DNA of 10,403 bases from positions 1 through 10,403 of the forward strand of contig JABIVN010000174.1 of NCBI GenBank assembly GCA_018667205.1, written 5' to 3'. Shown piece after piece: positions 1 through 5,625 of this stretch. Position 1 is the first letter of the stretch. Each line of letters begins with the position of its first letter. Origin of the DNA: Gammaproteobacteria bacterium. GTDB lineage: Bacteria; Pseudomonadota; Gammaproteobacteria; Pseudomonadales; Azotimanducaceae. The notes under the pieces were generated by a model. That model did not search any database. It saw nothing but the letters and a program-made list of their open reading frames with translations, and was not told the origin of the DNA. The position numbers and the translations under genes are program-made.

Positions 1-15
1 ATGAGTGCACGATAA
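1..15 (+). CDS. 3' end of an upstream gene (last codons only)
   Basis: Reading from base 1, the frame gives Met-Ser-Ala-Arg and a TAA stop at 13-15. The final A of the stop is the first base of the HlyD start codon (TAATG). One-base stop/start overlaps of this kind are typical of translationally coupled operons. An earlier gene, perhaps a regulator or the outer-membrane partner of the efflux pair, may therefore end here. Four codons are too few to say what it encodes, and the frame could be open by chance. Confidence 0.35.
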   Translation: MSAR

Positions 16-1172
16 TGAGTGATCAGGAAGAAATGGTAATTGACACGGTGAGTGATGATCCAGTGCAAGCGCCTGCCACGCAGCCTGCAACGGATAAATC
101 CGTCAAGAAAGGACTCCTGGCGGTCGTCTCTCTTATCGTGCTGACACTCTCCTGGTATCTGTTCGCGGAGCGTTTCACACCATACACCACGCAGGCACGG
201 TTGGAAGGTTATATTGTGGGGGTCGCCCCACAAGTCTCGGGTGTCGTTCGAGAAATTTGGGTGTCCAATAACCAGTCGGTTGAGATAGGGCAAAAACTAT
301 TTCAGATTGATCCGACACAATATGAGATCGCGCTGGCGAAGGCGAATTCAAACCTTGAAAGCGCCCAGCGTCAAATTGACTCTGGCAATGCAGCGGTTGA
401 TGCTGCCCGGGCCAACCTGGTTGCTGCAAAAGCGAATCAACAAAAAGCAGAAAAAGATGCTGTCAGGCTGGGACGTCTTTATAAAGGTGATCCAGGGACC
501 GTTTCATTGCGTCGACTTGAAGTTTCCCACGCAAGCCGGGATCAGGCTCGTGCAGGCGTGACCGGCGCGATGGCAAAGATCGAGCAGGCAATCGAACAAA
601 AAGGCGGCGATGACGACAGTAACAATGGCATTTTGAAATCTGCAAGGGCCGCTGTTGATAAAGCGGAGCTGGACGTTTCACGAACCGTCGTTAGAGCCTC
701 CACGAAAGGTTTGATTACAGATCTGCGCTCGGACATTGGTCTGTTCGCCGCCACGGGAAGTCCGGTAGTGACTTTGATTTCCTTAAATGATCTATGGGTC
801 AGCGCGCAATTCAAGGAGAACAACCTGGGACATTTAAGACGTGGCAGTCCCGTAGAAATTCTGTTCGACGCACTGCCAGGTAAGGTCTTTGAAGGTAAAG
901 TGCGTAGCGTTGGTTATGGCGTTGGCAGTGGCCAAGCATCGCCCAAGCCCGGTACTCTTCCAATCATTAATAACAATCGTGATTGGTTACGACAATCACA
1001 GCGGTTTCCGGTCATTGTTACCTTTGACCCTCTGGCATCAGATGAGATGACTCGTCAGTTGCGAATTGGAGGCCAGGCTTCCGTGATCGTATACACACAG
1101 GGAGATGGGTTCCTTAAGACGCTTGGCAGGGCCTATATGCGCTTTATGAGCATGATGTCTTATGCCTATTGA
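15..1172 (+). CDS. HlyD/EmrA-family periplasmic adaptor (membrane fusion) protein
   Basis: This is a 385-residue membrane fusion protein that would link an inner-membrane transporter to the outer membrane in an efflux or secretion system. A short charged cytoplasmic tail (1-32) precedes one transmembrane helix (about 33-51). A biotinyl-lipoyl-like half follows (about 62-100, with GYIVGVAPQVSGVV and GQKLFQIDP). Alanine/glutamine-rich coiled-coil arms (about 103-150 and 168-225) come next. The second lipoyl half is about 223-255 and the beta-barrel about 258-340, including WLRQSQRFPVIVTFD, a signature of EmrA/HlyD relatives. Length and order are normal for the family. The ATG at 15 has no clear Shine-Dalgarno sequence but overlaps an upstream stop; the ATG at 33 is an alternative. 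The gene abuts the DUF2955 gene, its usual partner. The exported substrate cannot be read from sequence. Confidence 0.92.
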   Translation: MSDQEEMVIDTVSDDPVQAPATQPATDKSVKKGLLAVVSLIVLTLSWYLFAERFTPYTTQARLEGYIVGVAPQVSGVVREIWVSNNQSVEIGQKLFQIDPTQYEIALAKANSNLESAQRQIDSGNAAVDAARANLVAAKANQQKAEKDAVRLGRLYKGDPGTVSLRRLEVSHASRDQARAGVTGAMAKIEQAIEQKGGDDDSNNGILKSARAAVDKAELDVSRTVVRASTKGLITDLRSDIGLFAATGSPVVTLISLNDLWVSAQFKENNLGHLRRGSPVEILFDALPGKVFEGKVRSVGYGVGSGQASPKPGTLPIINNNRDWLRQSQRFPVIVTFDPLASDEMTRQLRIGGQASVIVYTQGDGFLKTLGRAYMRFMSMMSYAY

Positions 1173-2249
1173 GTGCCGCCTAACGCGAAATGCGGGCCTG
1201 GTATGTCCATAGGGTCGCGCCGAGTCTTTAGGCTCAGCCTAACCGTGGCGCTTGCCTTGGTAATAGCCTACGCGATGGCATCGCCATTGCCTCACCTTGC
1301 ACCAATTTTTGCTTGGTTATTGACGATGGAGCCGAAAAAGCCTCTTGGATTCAAAGGCCTGCTGGTTTTGGTCCCGGTTACAGCGCTAACAACCGGTACC
1401 GGACTGCTAATGATCCCGCTACTGTCTGATTATCCTGCCACGGCGATATTGGTGGTCCTGATTGCACTATTTTTCAGCACTTACCTCTCTGTCAGCCTGG
1501 GGCAGGTCACGGTTGGTATGCTGTTGACTATTGGTATTACGCTTATTTCAGCTGTCGGGACGGTCAGTTTCGTTGCGGCAATCGGAGTAATAAATGGCTT
1601 TCTGATGGCAATCGTCATCTCTATTTCGTCTCAGTGGCTGGTTTACCCGCTGTTTCCTGAAGACCCGGTCTCCCTGGAGCCACCAGCTGAACAAGTCGGT
1701 AATGAACATGCGCTGTGGATCAGCGTACGAACAACGCTGATCGTTATACCGGTCTACCTGCTTTGTCTTACCAACCCATTGATGTACACGGCTCTAATCC
1801 TAAAGTCGGTATCTCTGGGGCAGCAGAGTACTGTTGGGGACACGAAAGCTGCAGCGAAAGTGTTGTTGGGTTCTACGCTGATGGGCGGCGTGCTGGCCAT
1901 TGTGTTCTGGTTTGCGCTTAAGCTCAATGTAAGTCTTTGGATGTTTTTCTTATGGATGTTGCTTATCGGTATTGGGGTGGCTGCAAAAATATATGGATTG
2001 AGAGCCAGTAAGTACTCAGTCGATTTCTGGTCGACAGCTTTAGTCACCATGTTGATTTTGCTGGGCCCGGCAGTAGCAGACAGTGCGAATGGTAAGGATG
2101 TTTATCAAGCTTTTGCTGTCCGCTTGAGTTTGCTGTTTGCGGTTGCTATTTACGCTTGGATTACCGTGTTGGCGCTTGATCAGTTGCGCGTCAGGCTGCG
2201 TAGGGGAAGTTCTTCTTTATCGGCGACCTCAGCCACGATAAACGGCTAG
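1173..2249 (+). CDS. DUF2955 family multi-pass inner-membrane protein (FUSC-like efflux partner)
   Basis: This 358-residue, very hydrophobic protein has about ten predicted membrane helices in two blocks. The first spans residues about 15-160 and the second about 180-340, separated by a polar linker around 163-180 that contains FPEDPVSLEPP. I recognise the overall pattern as DUF2955, a family commonly encoded directly beside HlyD adaptors and related in architecture to aromatic-acid exporters of the FUSC/AaeB type. It is probably the inner-membrane component of a two-gene efflux pump. The assigned start is GTG at 1173, immediately after the adaptor's TGA (TGAGTG), which favours translational coupling. 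An ATG at 1203 (residue 11) begins just before the first helix and is a reasonable alternative; neither has a convincing Shine-Dalgarno sequence. The biochemical role of this family is poorly defined, so transport is inferred from topology and neighbour. Confidence 0.82.
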   Translation: MPPNAKCGPGMSIGSRRVFRLSLTVALALVIAYAMASPLPHLAPIFAWLLTMEPKKPLGFKGLLVLVPVTALTTGTGLLMIPLLSDYPATAILVVLIALFFSTYLSVSLGQVTVGMLLTIGITLISAVGTVSFVAAIGVINGFLMAIVISISSQWLVYPLFPEDPVSLEPPAEQVGNEHALWISVRTTLIVIPVYLLCLTNPLMYTALILKSVSLGQQSTVGDTKAAAKVLLGSTLMGGVLAIVFWFALKLNVSLWMFFLWMLLIGIGVAAKIYGLRASKYSVDFWSTALVTMLILLGPAVADSANGKDVYQAFAVRLSLLFAVAIYAWITVLALDQLRVRLRRGSSSLSATSATING

Positions 2250-2260
2250 TTGTTTTGCTG

Positions 2261-2287
2261 TTGTGACTCTTTTGTGACTCTTTTGTG
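2261..2287 (+). repeat. 11-bp tandem direct repeat, possible regulator binding site
   Basis: The unit TTGTGACTCTT occurs at 2261-2271 and again at 2272-2282, followed by a partial TTGTG at 2283-2287, giving about 2.5 copies in perfect register. An 11-bp period places each copy on the same face of the helix, as in the direct-repeat sites of OmpR/PhoB-type response regulators. The repeat lies 84-110 bp upstream of the reductase ATG and downstream of the DUF2955 stop. It could be an activator site or simple slippage; no regulator gene is visible in the window. Confidence 0.4.
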
Positions 2288-2297
2288 TCGGTGCAGT

Positions 2298-2340
2298 GAT
2301 TGAACCTGCTTGTGCTTCAGTGTAGCTTTGTCGGTTCATC
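2298..2340 (+). repeat. Imperfect inverted repeat in the leader of the reductase gene
   Basis: TGAACC at 2301-2306 is the exact reverse complement of GGTTCA at 2333-2338. The match extends outward to GAT and ATC if one T is bulged (2298-2300 against 2338-2340). The 26-nt spacing makes a strong RNA hairpin unlikely. It may be a chance match or part of an operator. TTGAAC at 2300-2305 could also serve as a weak -35 element, but no good -10 follows at the right spacing. Confidence 0.2.
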
Positions 2341-2370
2341 AAGACTGTAACCAGGAGTATTAGCACTAAC

Positions 2371-3390
2371 ATGGCGGATAAAAAACCAGAAAACAGACAA
2401 GTCCTTATTGATACGTTGCCAGAGGGCAAGCTGGCAGCGGACAACTACAAGCTGGTCTCTGGCCCGATACCGATAGCCGCGGAACACGAGGTGCTCTGTC
2501 GAACGCTGATGGTAACGATTGCAGCGGGTAGCCGTGCGGGTCTGCAGGGTAGTGCCAGTTATGCCGGAGCACCCAAAACTAATATTGTGATGAATGGCAC
2601 AGGTGTCGCTCGAGTGGAGCAGAGTAATTCAGAGGCTTTCGCCGTGGGTGATTTGGTGGTGTGCCCGAGCGGTTGGCAGGATTACAGCGTTAACAAAGCG
2701 TCTCACTGCACAAAGATTGACGATGATATTGATATCGGTCACTACCTGGGTGCGCTTGGTACCAATGGTCTGACTGCCTACTTCGGATTGTTGAATGTTG
2801 GTCAGCCTATTGAAAATAATACTGTACTGGTGAGTGCCGCGGCAGGCAGCGTAGGTCATCTTGTAGGTCAGATAGCAAAAATTAAAGGCGCTAGAACCGT
2901 CGGCGTGACCAGTACCGCTGAAAAGTGCGAGATGCTGAAAGCGCGGCTCGGTTATGACGCTTCCGTGTCCTATAAAAGTGCGGAGTTCAGGGCTGAACTC
3001 AAGGCGGCTTGCGCCAACGGTGTTGACGTTTATTTTGACAATACCGGTGGAGAAATCCTGGGTGCGGCGTTGTTTCGCATGAATGAGGGTGGCCGAATTG
3101 CCTGCTGTGGTGTGGTCTCTCAGTACGATACGAGTAACCCGTCCGGTGGACCCAGGGGTGTTCCGGGTTTACTTATCAATAAGCGAATCAAGATGCAGGG
3201 GTTTCTGGTGTTCGATTACATGGATCAGTACAAGAACGCGAGGAGCGAGCTTAAGTCCTGGATAAAATCGGGAGAGTTGAAGCCGGTTAATGACGTTGTT
3301 GAAGGACTGGAGCAAGCGCCTGAAGCATTCGTCAACCTTCTTGCTGGTGGTAACGTTGGGACTCGAATGGTAAAGATTGCTGATGAGTAA
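2371..3390 (+). CDS. NADP-dependent medium-chain reductase (PTGR/CurA-like, zinc-independent)
   Basis: This 339-residue medium-chain dehydrogenase/reductase belongs to the prostaglandin reductase/leukotriene B4 dehydrogenase/curcumin reductase branch. That branch reduces the C=C bond of alpha,beta-unsaturated ketones and aldehydes with NADPH in the cytoplasm. The N-terminal GroES-like domain covers about 1-125. The nucleotide-binding fold contains the glycine motif VSAAAGSVG (154-162) and the family-typical FDNTGG (222-227). The cysteines and histidines of zinc-containing alcohol dehydrogenases are not present in their usual pattern. Length is normal and the ATG is family-like. AGGAG at 2353-2357 lies 13 nt upstream, which is rather long spacing for a ribosome binding site. 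It appears to be a single-gene unit ending at the terminator at 3396. The physiological substrate is unknown; detoxification of reactive enones or a step in degrading conjugated compounds would suit it. Confidence 0.9.
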   Translation: MADKKPENRQVLIDTLPEGKLAADNYKLVSGPIPIAAEHEVLCRTLMVTIAAGSRAGLQGSASYAGAPKTNIVMNGTGVARVEQSNSEAFAVGDLVVCPSGWQDYSVNKASHCTKIDDDIDIGHYLGALGTNGLTAYFGLLNVGQPIENNTVLVSAAAGSVGHLVGQIAKIKGARTVGVTSTAEKCEMLKARLGYDASVSYKSAEFRAELKAACANGVDVYFDNTGGEILGAALFRMNEGGRIACCGVVSQYDTSNPSGGPRGVPGLLINKRIKMQGFLVFDYMDQYKNARSELKSWIKSGELKPVNDVVEGLEQAPEAFVNLLAGGNVGTRMVKIADE

Positions 3391-3395
3391 AAGAG

Positions 3396-3420
3396 TAAAG
3401 GCGCCATAAGGGCGCCTTTA
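3396..3420. terminator. Rho-independent terminator, probably bidirectional
   Basis: A perfect 10-bp stem, TAAAGGCGCC (3396-3405) against GGCGCCTTTA (3411-3420), encloses a 5-nt loop. On the + strand it begins 5 nt after the reductase stop and its right arm runs into TTTATATTATT. On the - strand the stem is followed by TTTACTCTTTTAC. It lies between two converging genes, so it can end both the reductase transcript and that of the cupin gene, whose stop is about 70 nt away. Confidence 0.85.
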
Positions 3421-3489
3421 TATTATTGTCATGTCAGGGCTGCAGACAGAGTTGTAGGCAGGGCGTGACACAGGGTGTAAGACAGGCTG

Positions 3490-3954
3490 TCAGCTAGCCG
3501 CGGAAACGTTCAGCTTGGTGTCCTCGCCACTTTTTGCAGCCGCCTTCATTCTAGCAAGTTCTTCCCAGCTCAAATAATTAGTCAGGCCATCTTTGTCGTA
3601 GAACAATACCGGTCCCTCGCAGATGAATAAATATTCAGTATCTTCAAGCGCGACAGTTTCGCCATGCAGTACGCCATTGGGCTCATAGTCATAATCGCCG
3701 GTGTTAAGAATGCCGTCGCGAACCTGTAACTGGCCCTTTAATATATAGGTATGAGCATCGGAGAGATGTTTATGAGGTGCGGCGGTATAACCTTTGCTCC
3801 AACGAAACAGTGCAACCCAACGCCCCGTTTCAGCGCCGGTCCAGAGTACTTTCATCCACGCCATGCCTGGCTCGGTTTCTATCCAGGGTTCGTCGGCACG
3901 GACGATGATGTCCGCAAGTTGGTCGTTAATAGGGGTAATATCTTGTAGCGGCAT
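3490..3954 (-). CDS. Cupin-domain protein, ChrR / 2,4'-dihydroxyacetophenone dioxygenase-like
   Basis: This 154-residue single-domain cupin has a metal-binding first motif, PHKHLSDAHTYILKG (residues 60-74), supplying H61 and H63 with D66/H68 nearby. The second motif, GDYDYEPNGVLHG (86-98), contributes H97. This H-x-H ... H pattern with a DYxYEPxGxxH segment resembles ChrR-type anti-sigma cupins and the small iron dioxygenase that cleaves 2,4'-dihydroxyacetophenone. There is no zinc-binding anti-sigma N-terminal region, so an enzymatic role, oxygenase or otherwise, is more likely. The ATG at 3954-3952 is well supported: GGAG (complement of 3961-3964) lies about 6 nt upstream. The gene is divergent from the flavin hydroxylase and convergent with the reductase. 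The substrate is unproven; the aromatic-cleavage assignment rests on family resemblance and context. Confidence 0.82.
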   Translation of the reverse strand: MPLQDITPINDQLADIIVRADEPWIETEPGMAWMKVLWTGAETGRWVALFRWSKGYTAAPHKHLSDAHTYILKGQLQVRDGILNTGDYDYEPNGVLHGETVALEDTEYLFICEGPVLFYDKDGLTNYLSWEELARMKAAAKSGEDTKLNVSAAS

Positions 3955-4031
3955 TAAATTCTCCAGTTAAGGTTGGGATCTTGTACTAAGACTACGCTTT
4001 TCTAGCGCTGCTGATAAGGGCCACGATACCA

Positions 4032-4045
4032 AGCTCGGTTGAGCT
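4032..4045. promoter_or_regulatory. Inverted repeat in the divergent cupin/hydroxylase control region
   Basis: AGCTC (4032-4036) and GAGCT (4041-4045) form a 5+5 bp inverted repeat around GGTT. It sits near the middle of the roughly 170-bp gap (3955-4124) between the divergently transcribed cupin and hydroxylase genes. This is the expected place for a shared operator, but the arms are short and no regulator is encoded in the window. A possible hydroxylase promoter is TTGTTA (4051-4056) with TATTTT (4075-4080) at 18 nt, a weak match. I see no convincing promoter for the cupin gene. Confidence 0.25.
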
Positions 4046-4107
4046 GGAATTTGTTATAGCATTAGGTTTAACAGTATTTTTGCATGAAGGGCTTAACGAC
4101 AGTGATT

Positions 4108-4116
4108 GGGGGGAGG
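4108..4116 (+). promoter_or_regulatory. Strong ribosome binding site deciding a TTG start
   Basis: The run GGGGGGAGG ends 8 nt before the TTG at 4125. It is the best Shine-Dalgarno match in the window and supports that TTG over the upstream TTG at 4080, which has no such site, and over the GTG at 4131, which is too far away. Confidence 0.7.
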
Positions 4117-4124
4117 TTTCAAAC

Positions 4125-5297
4125 TTGAAGGTGTTAATTGTCGGGGGTGGGGTTGGCGGCCTTACCGCAGCGCTTTGCCTTGCTAGACGCGGTAGTAAAG
4201 TGAGTATCTTCGAACAGTCACCGTTATTGGGCGAAGTGGGGGCAGGCCTGCAGTTGTCACCCAACAGCACACGGGTACTTCATGATCTAGGGCTTGAACG
4301 AGCCCTGCTTCGAAGTGCTTTCCTACCGAAAGGCACGCAATTTAAGCAATGGGACAACGGTAAGGTGATCGGAGAATCAATGCTGGGTGCCAGCGCCGTT
4401 GCCCGATACGGCTATCCCTATTACCACATGCATCGTCAGGATTTCCTTAAAGTGTTGGTTAATGCGGTCGAAGAAAATTCCAATATATCGCTCCACACGG
4501 GTCTGCAGGTCCTGGGGTTCACGCAAAATGATCAAGGTGCTAATTTGACTACGGCTGATGCAACGTACCAGGGTGATTTGCTGATTGGCGCGGATGGTAT
4601 TCATTCGGTGATCAGAGCCGGACTCTGGGGTGAGGCAAAGCCTCGTTTTACTGGCAATATAGCGTGGCGTGCGCTGGTCCCTGCGAAGCGCTTGCCAGCA
4701 GATCTGATCCTACCCATGTCCACGGCCTGGTGGGGCCCCGAAAAACACTTTGTTCATTACTATGTGCGAAGCGGTGAACTCGTTAATTGCGTATGTGTCG
4801 TAGAAAAGAAAGGTTGGGAAGTGGAGTCCTGGAGTGAGCGGGGTGATTACACTGAATTTAAATCAGACTTTACCGGCTGGCATAGCGACATCCAACAACT
4901 CATCGATCATGCAGATAGGGGTTCGCTTTTTAAATGGGCGCTTTACGATCGCGAACCAATGGCCAAATGGGGTAAAGGTCGTGTGACTTTGTTGGGTGAC
5001 GCCTGTCATCCGACGTTGCCGTTCATGGCCCAGGGCGCGGCAATGGCTATCGAAGATGCCGCGGTGTTAGCAGGATGTTTGTCTGGTGGCTCCGAGATTT
5101 CAGTGGCGCTGGCTCGATACGAGGACTTAAGGCGCGACCGTACTGCCAGCATTCAGCGTGGGTCAAGGCGCAATGCGACCGTTTTCCACTTGTCAGGCGT
5201 GAAGGCCTGGCTGCGAAACCAGGTGCTGAAAACTGCTCAAAACCGAACAATGGATGGTCTTTTCAATTACAACGCTCTCGGCGTTGCTGGTGATTAG
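4125..5297 (+). CDS. FAD-dependent aromatic monooxygenase (salicylate/3-hydroxybenzoate hydroxylase-like)
   Basis: This group A flavoprotein hydroxylase would use NAD(P)H and O2 to hydroxylate an aromatic or related ring. With a TTG start at 4125 it has 390 residues. The FAD Rossmann motif VGGGVGGLTAAL starts at residue 6, and the ribose-binding acidic residue is E30 in FEQSP. The segment GAGLQLSPNS (39-48) is typical of salicylate and 3-hydroxybenzoate hydroxylases. The DG motif is GADGIHS (155-161) and the GD motif is LLGDACHPTLPFMAQG (289-304). All cofactor motifs are intact. The frame is open to a TTG at 4080, but the 4125 TTG has GGGAGG (4111-4116) exactly 8 nt upstream and gives the family-typical start M-K-V-L-I-V-G-G-G; the longer form would add 15 residues ahead of the FAD motif. 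It is divergent from the cupin gene. The substrate cannot be read from sequence. Confidence 0.9.
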   Translation: MKVLIVGGGVGGLTAALCLARRGSKVSIFEQSPLLGEVGAGLQLSPNSTRVLHDLGLERALLRSAFLPKGTQFKQWDNGKVIGESMLGASAVARYGYPYYHMHRQDFLKVLVNAVEENSNISLHTGLQVLGFTQNDQGANLTTADATYQGDLLIGADGIHSVIRAGLWGEAKPRFTGNIAWRALVPAKRLPADLILPMSTAWWGPEKHFVHYYVRSGELVNCVCVVEKKGWEVESWSERGDYTEFKSDFTGWHSDIQQLIDHADRGSLFKWALYDREPMAKWGKGRVTLLGDACHPTLPFMAQGAAMAIEDAAVLAGCLSGGSEISVALARYEDLRRDRTASIQRGSRRNATVFHLSGVKAWLRNQVLKTAQNRTMDGLFNYNALGVAGD

Positions 5298-5317
5298 TCA
5301 GCATCGTACTTAGCACT

Positions 5318-5330
5318 TGGTCATTGACCA
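5318..5330. promoter_or_regulatory. Perfect 13-bp palindrome (possible operator or hairpin)
   Basis: TGGTCATTGACCA has perfect 6-bp arms around a single T. It lies 20 bp after the hydroxylase stop. TGGT...ACCA half-sites recall GntR/FadR-type operators, but FadR sites usually have fewer central bases, so I do not assign a regulator. It is nested inside a wider AGCACT/AGTGCT pair (5312-5317 and 5355-5360), next to CGGT-GTAT-ACCG (5331-5342), so an RNA fold is the alternative reading. Confidence 0.35.
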
Positions 5331-5517
5331 CGGTGTATACCGCGATACCTATGCAGTGCTGGCTGTTAAGGGTCTGCGAAATTCGAATCTCCCGCCGATC
5401 AAACTATGCTGCCGGTTGATATAGTCTTGCGTCAGGCCAGCTTTTCCGCAGAGTAACTAGCCTGAGAACGACAGCGTTTATGCCTCGAAAATGCGAAGGC
5501 TTTACAAAGTCGCGGTG

Positions 5518-5544
5518 TTGCCAGGCTTTTCAGGGGCCTAAAGT
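5518..5544 (+). promoter_or_regulatory. Weak sigma70-like promoter candidate for the acylase gene
   Basis: TTGCCA (5518-5523) matches five of six -35 positions and TAAAGT (5539-5544) matches four of six -10 positions. The spacer is only 15 nt, shorter than the preferred 17. A transcript from here would start close to the inverted repeat at 5547-5560. Confidence 0.22.
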
Positions 5545-5546
5545 TC

Positions 5547-5560
5547 TTAACGACCGTTAA
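5547..5560. promoter_or_regulatory. Perfect 14-bp inverted repeat upstream of the acylase gene
   Basis: TTAACG (5547-5552) and CGTTAA (5555-5560) are exact reverse complements separated by AC. The site is 65 bp upstream of the acylase ATG and just downstream of the promoter-like pair at 5518-5544. A repressor bound there would block initiation. The size and symmetry suit a TetR-, MarR- or LacI-like dimer; which one cannot be said. Confidence 0.4.
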
Positions 5561-5625
5561 CAGGAATGTCCAATATCAGGGGCTGTCAGGCACAATGGAC
5601 CCTGGGCGATATTTTGTGATGTGGG

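Larger units (their letters stand above)
5298..5625. other. 328-bp intergenic region without a recognisable gene
   Basis: All frames are broken into very short ORFs; the longest ATG frames are about 22-26 codons and lack ribosome binding sites. What can be seen is structural. A cluster of inverted repeats lies at 5312-5360 just after the hydroxylase stop. A weak promoter-like pair lies at 5518-5544, and a perfect 14-bp inverted repeat lies at 5547-5560, about 65 bp before the acylase ATG. No T-run follows the inverted repeats, so none is a good intrinsic terminator for the hydroxylase gene. Confidence 0.6.

Noticed and set aside
1754..2050. Antisense ORF of 98 codons inside the DUF2955 gene
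   Set aside because: It is the complement of a membrane-protein gene, with no domain pattern and no ribosome binding site that stands out.
3481..3491. GACAGGCTGTC mini-palindrome at the cupin stop codon
   Set aside because: A 5-bp stem with a one-base centre cannot form a normal hairpin, has no T-run, and lies in a stretch rich in repeated GACA/GGC words.
3490..3954. Cupin as a ChrR anti-sigma factor
   Set aside because: The protein is a single cupin domain of 154 residues with no N-terminal zinc-binding anti-sigma domain, and no sigma factor gene is adjacent.
5318..5330. Assignment of the TGGTCATTGACCA palindrome to FadR
   Set aside because: The half-sites look similar but the central spacing is wider than in the known FadR site, and no FadR-type regulator is in the window.
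5352..5560. Small ORFs of about 22-26 codons in the 5298-5625 gap
   Set aside because: They have no ribosome binding site and no recognisable sequence pattern; chance ORFs of this length are expected.
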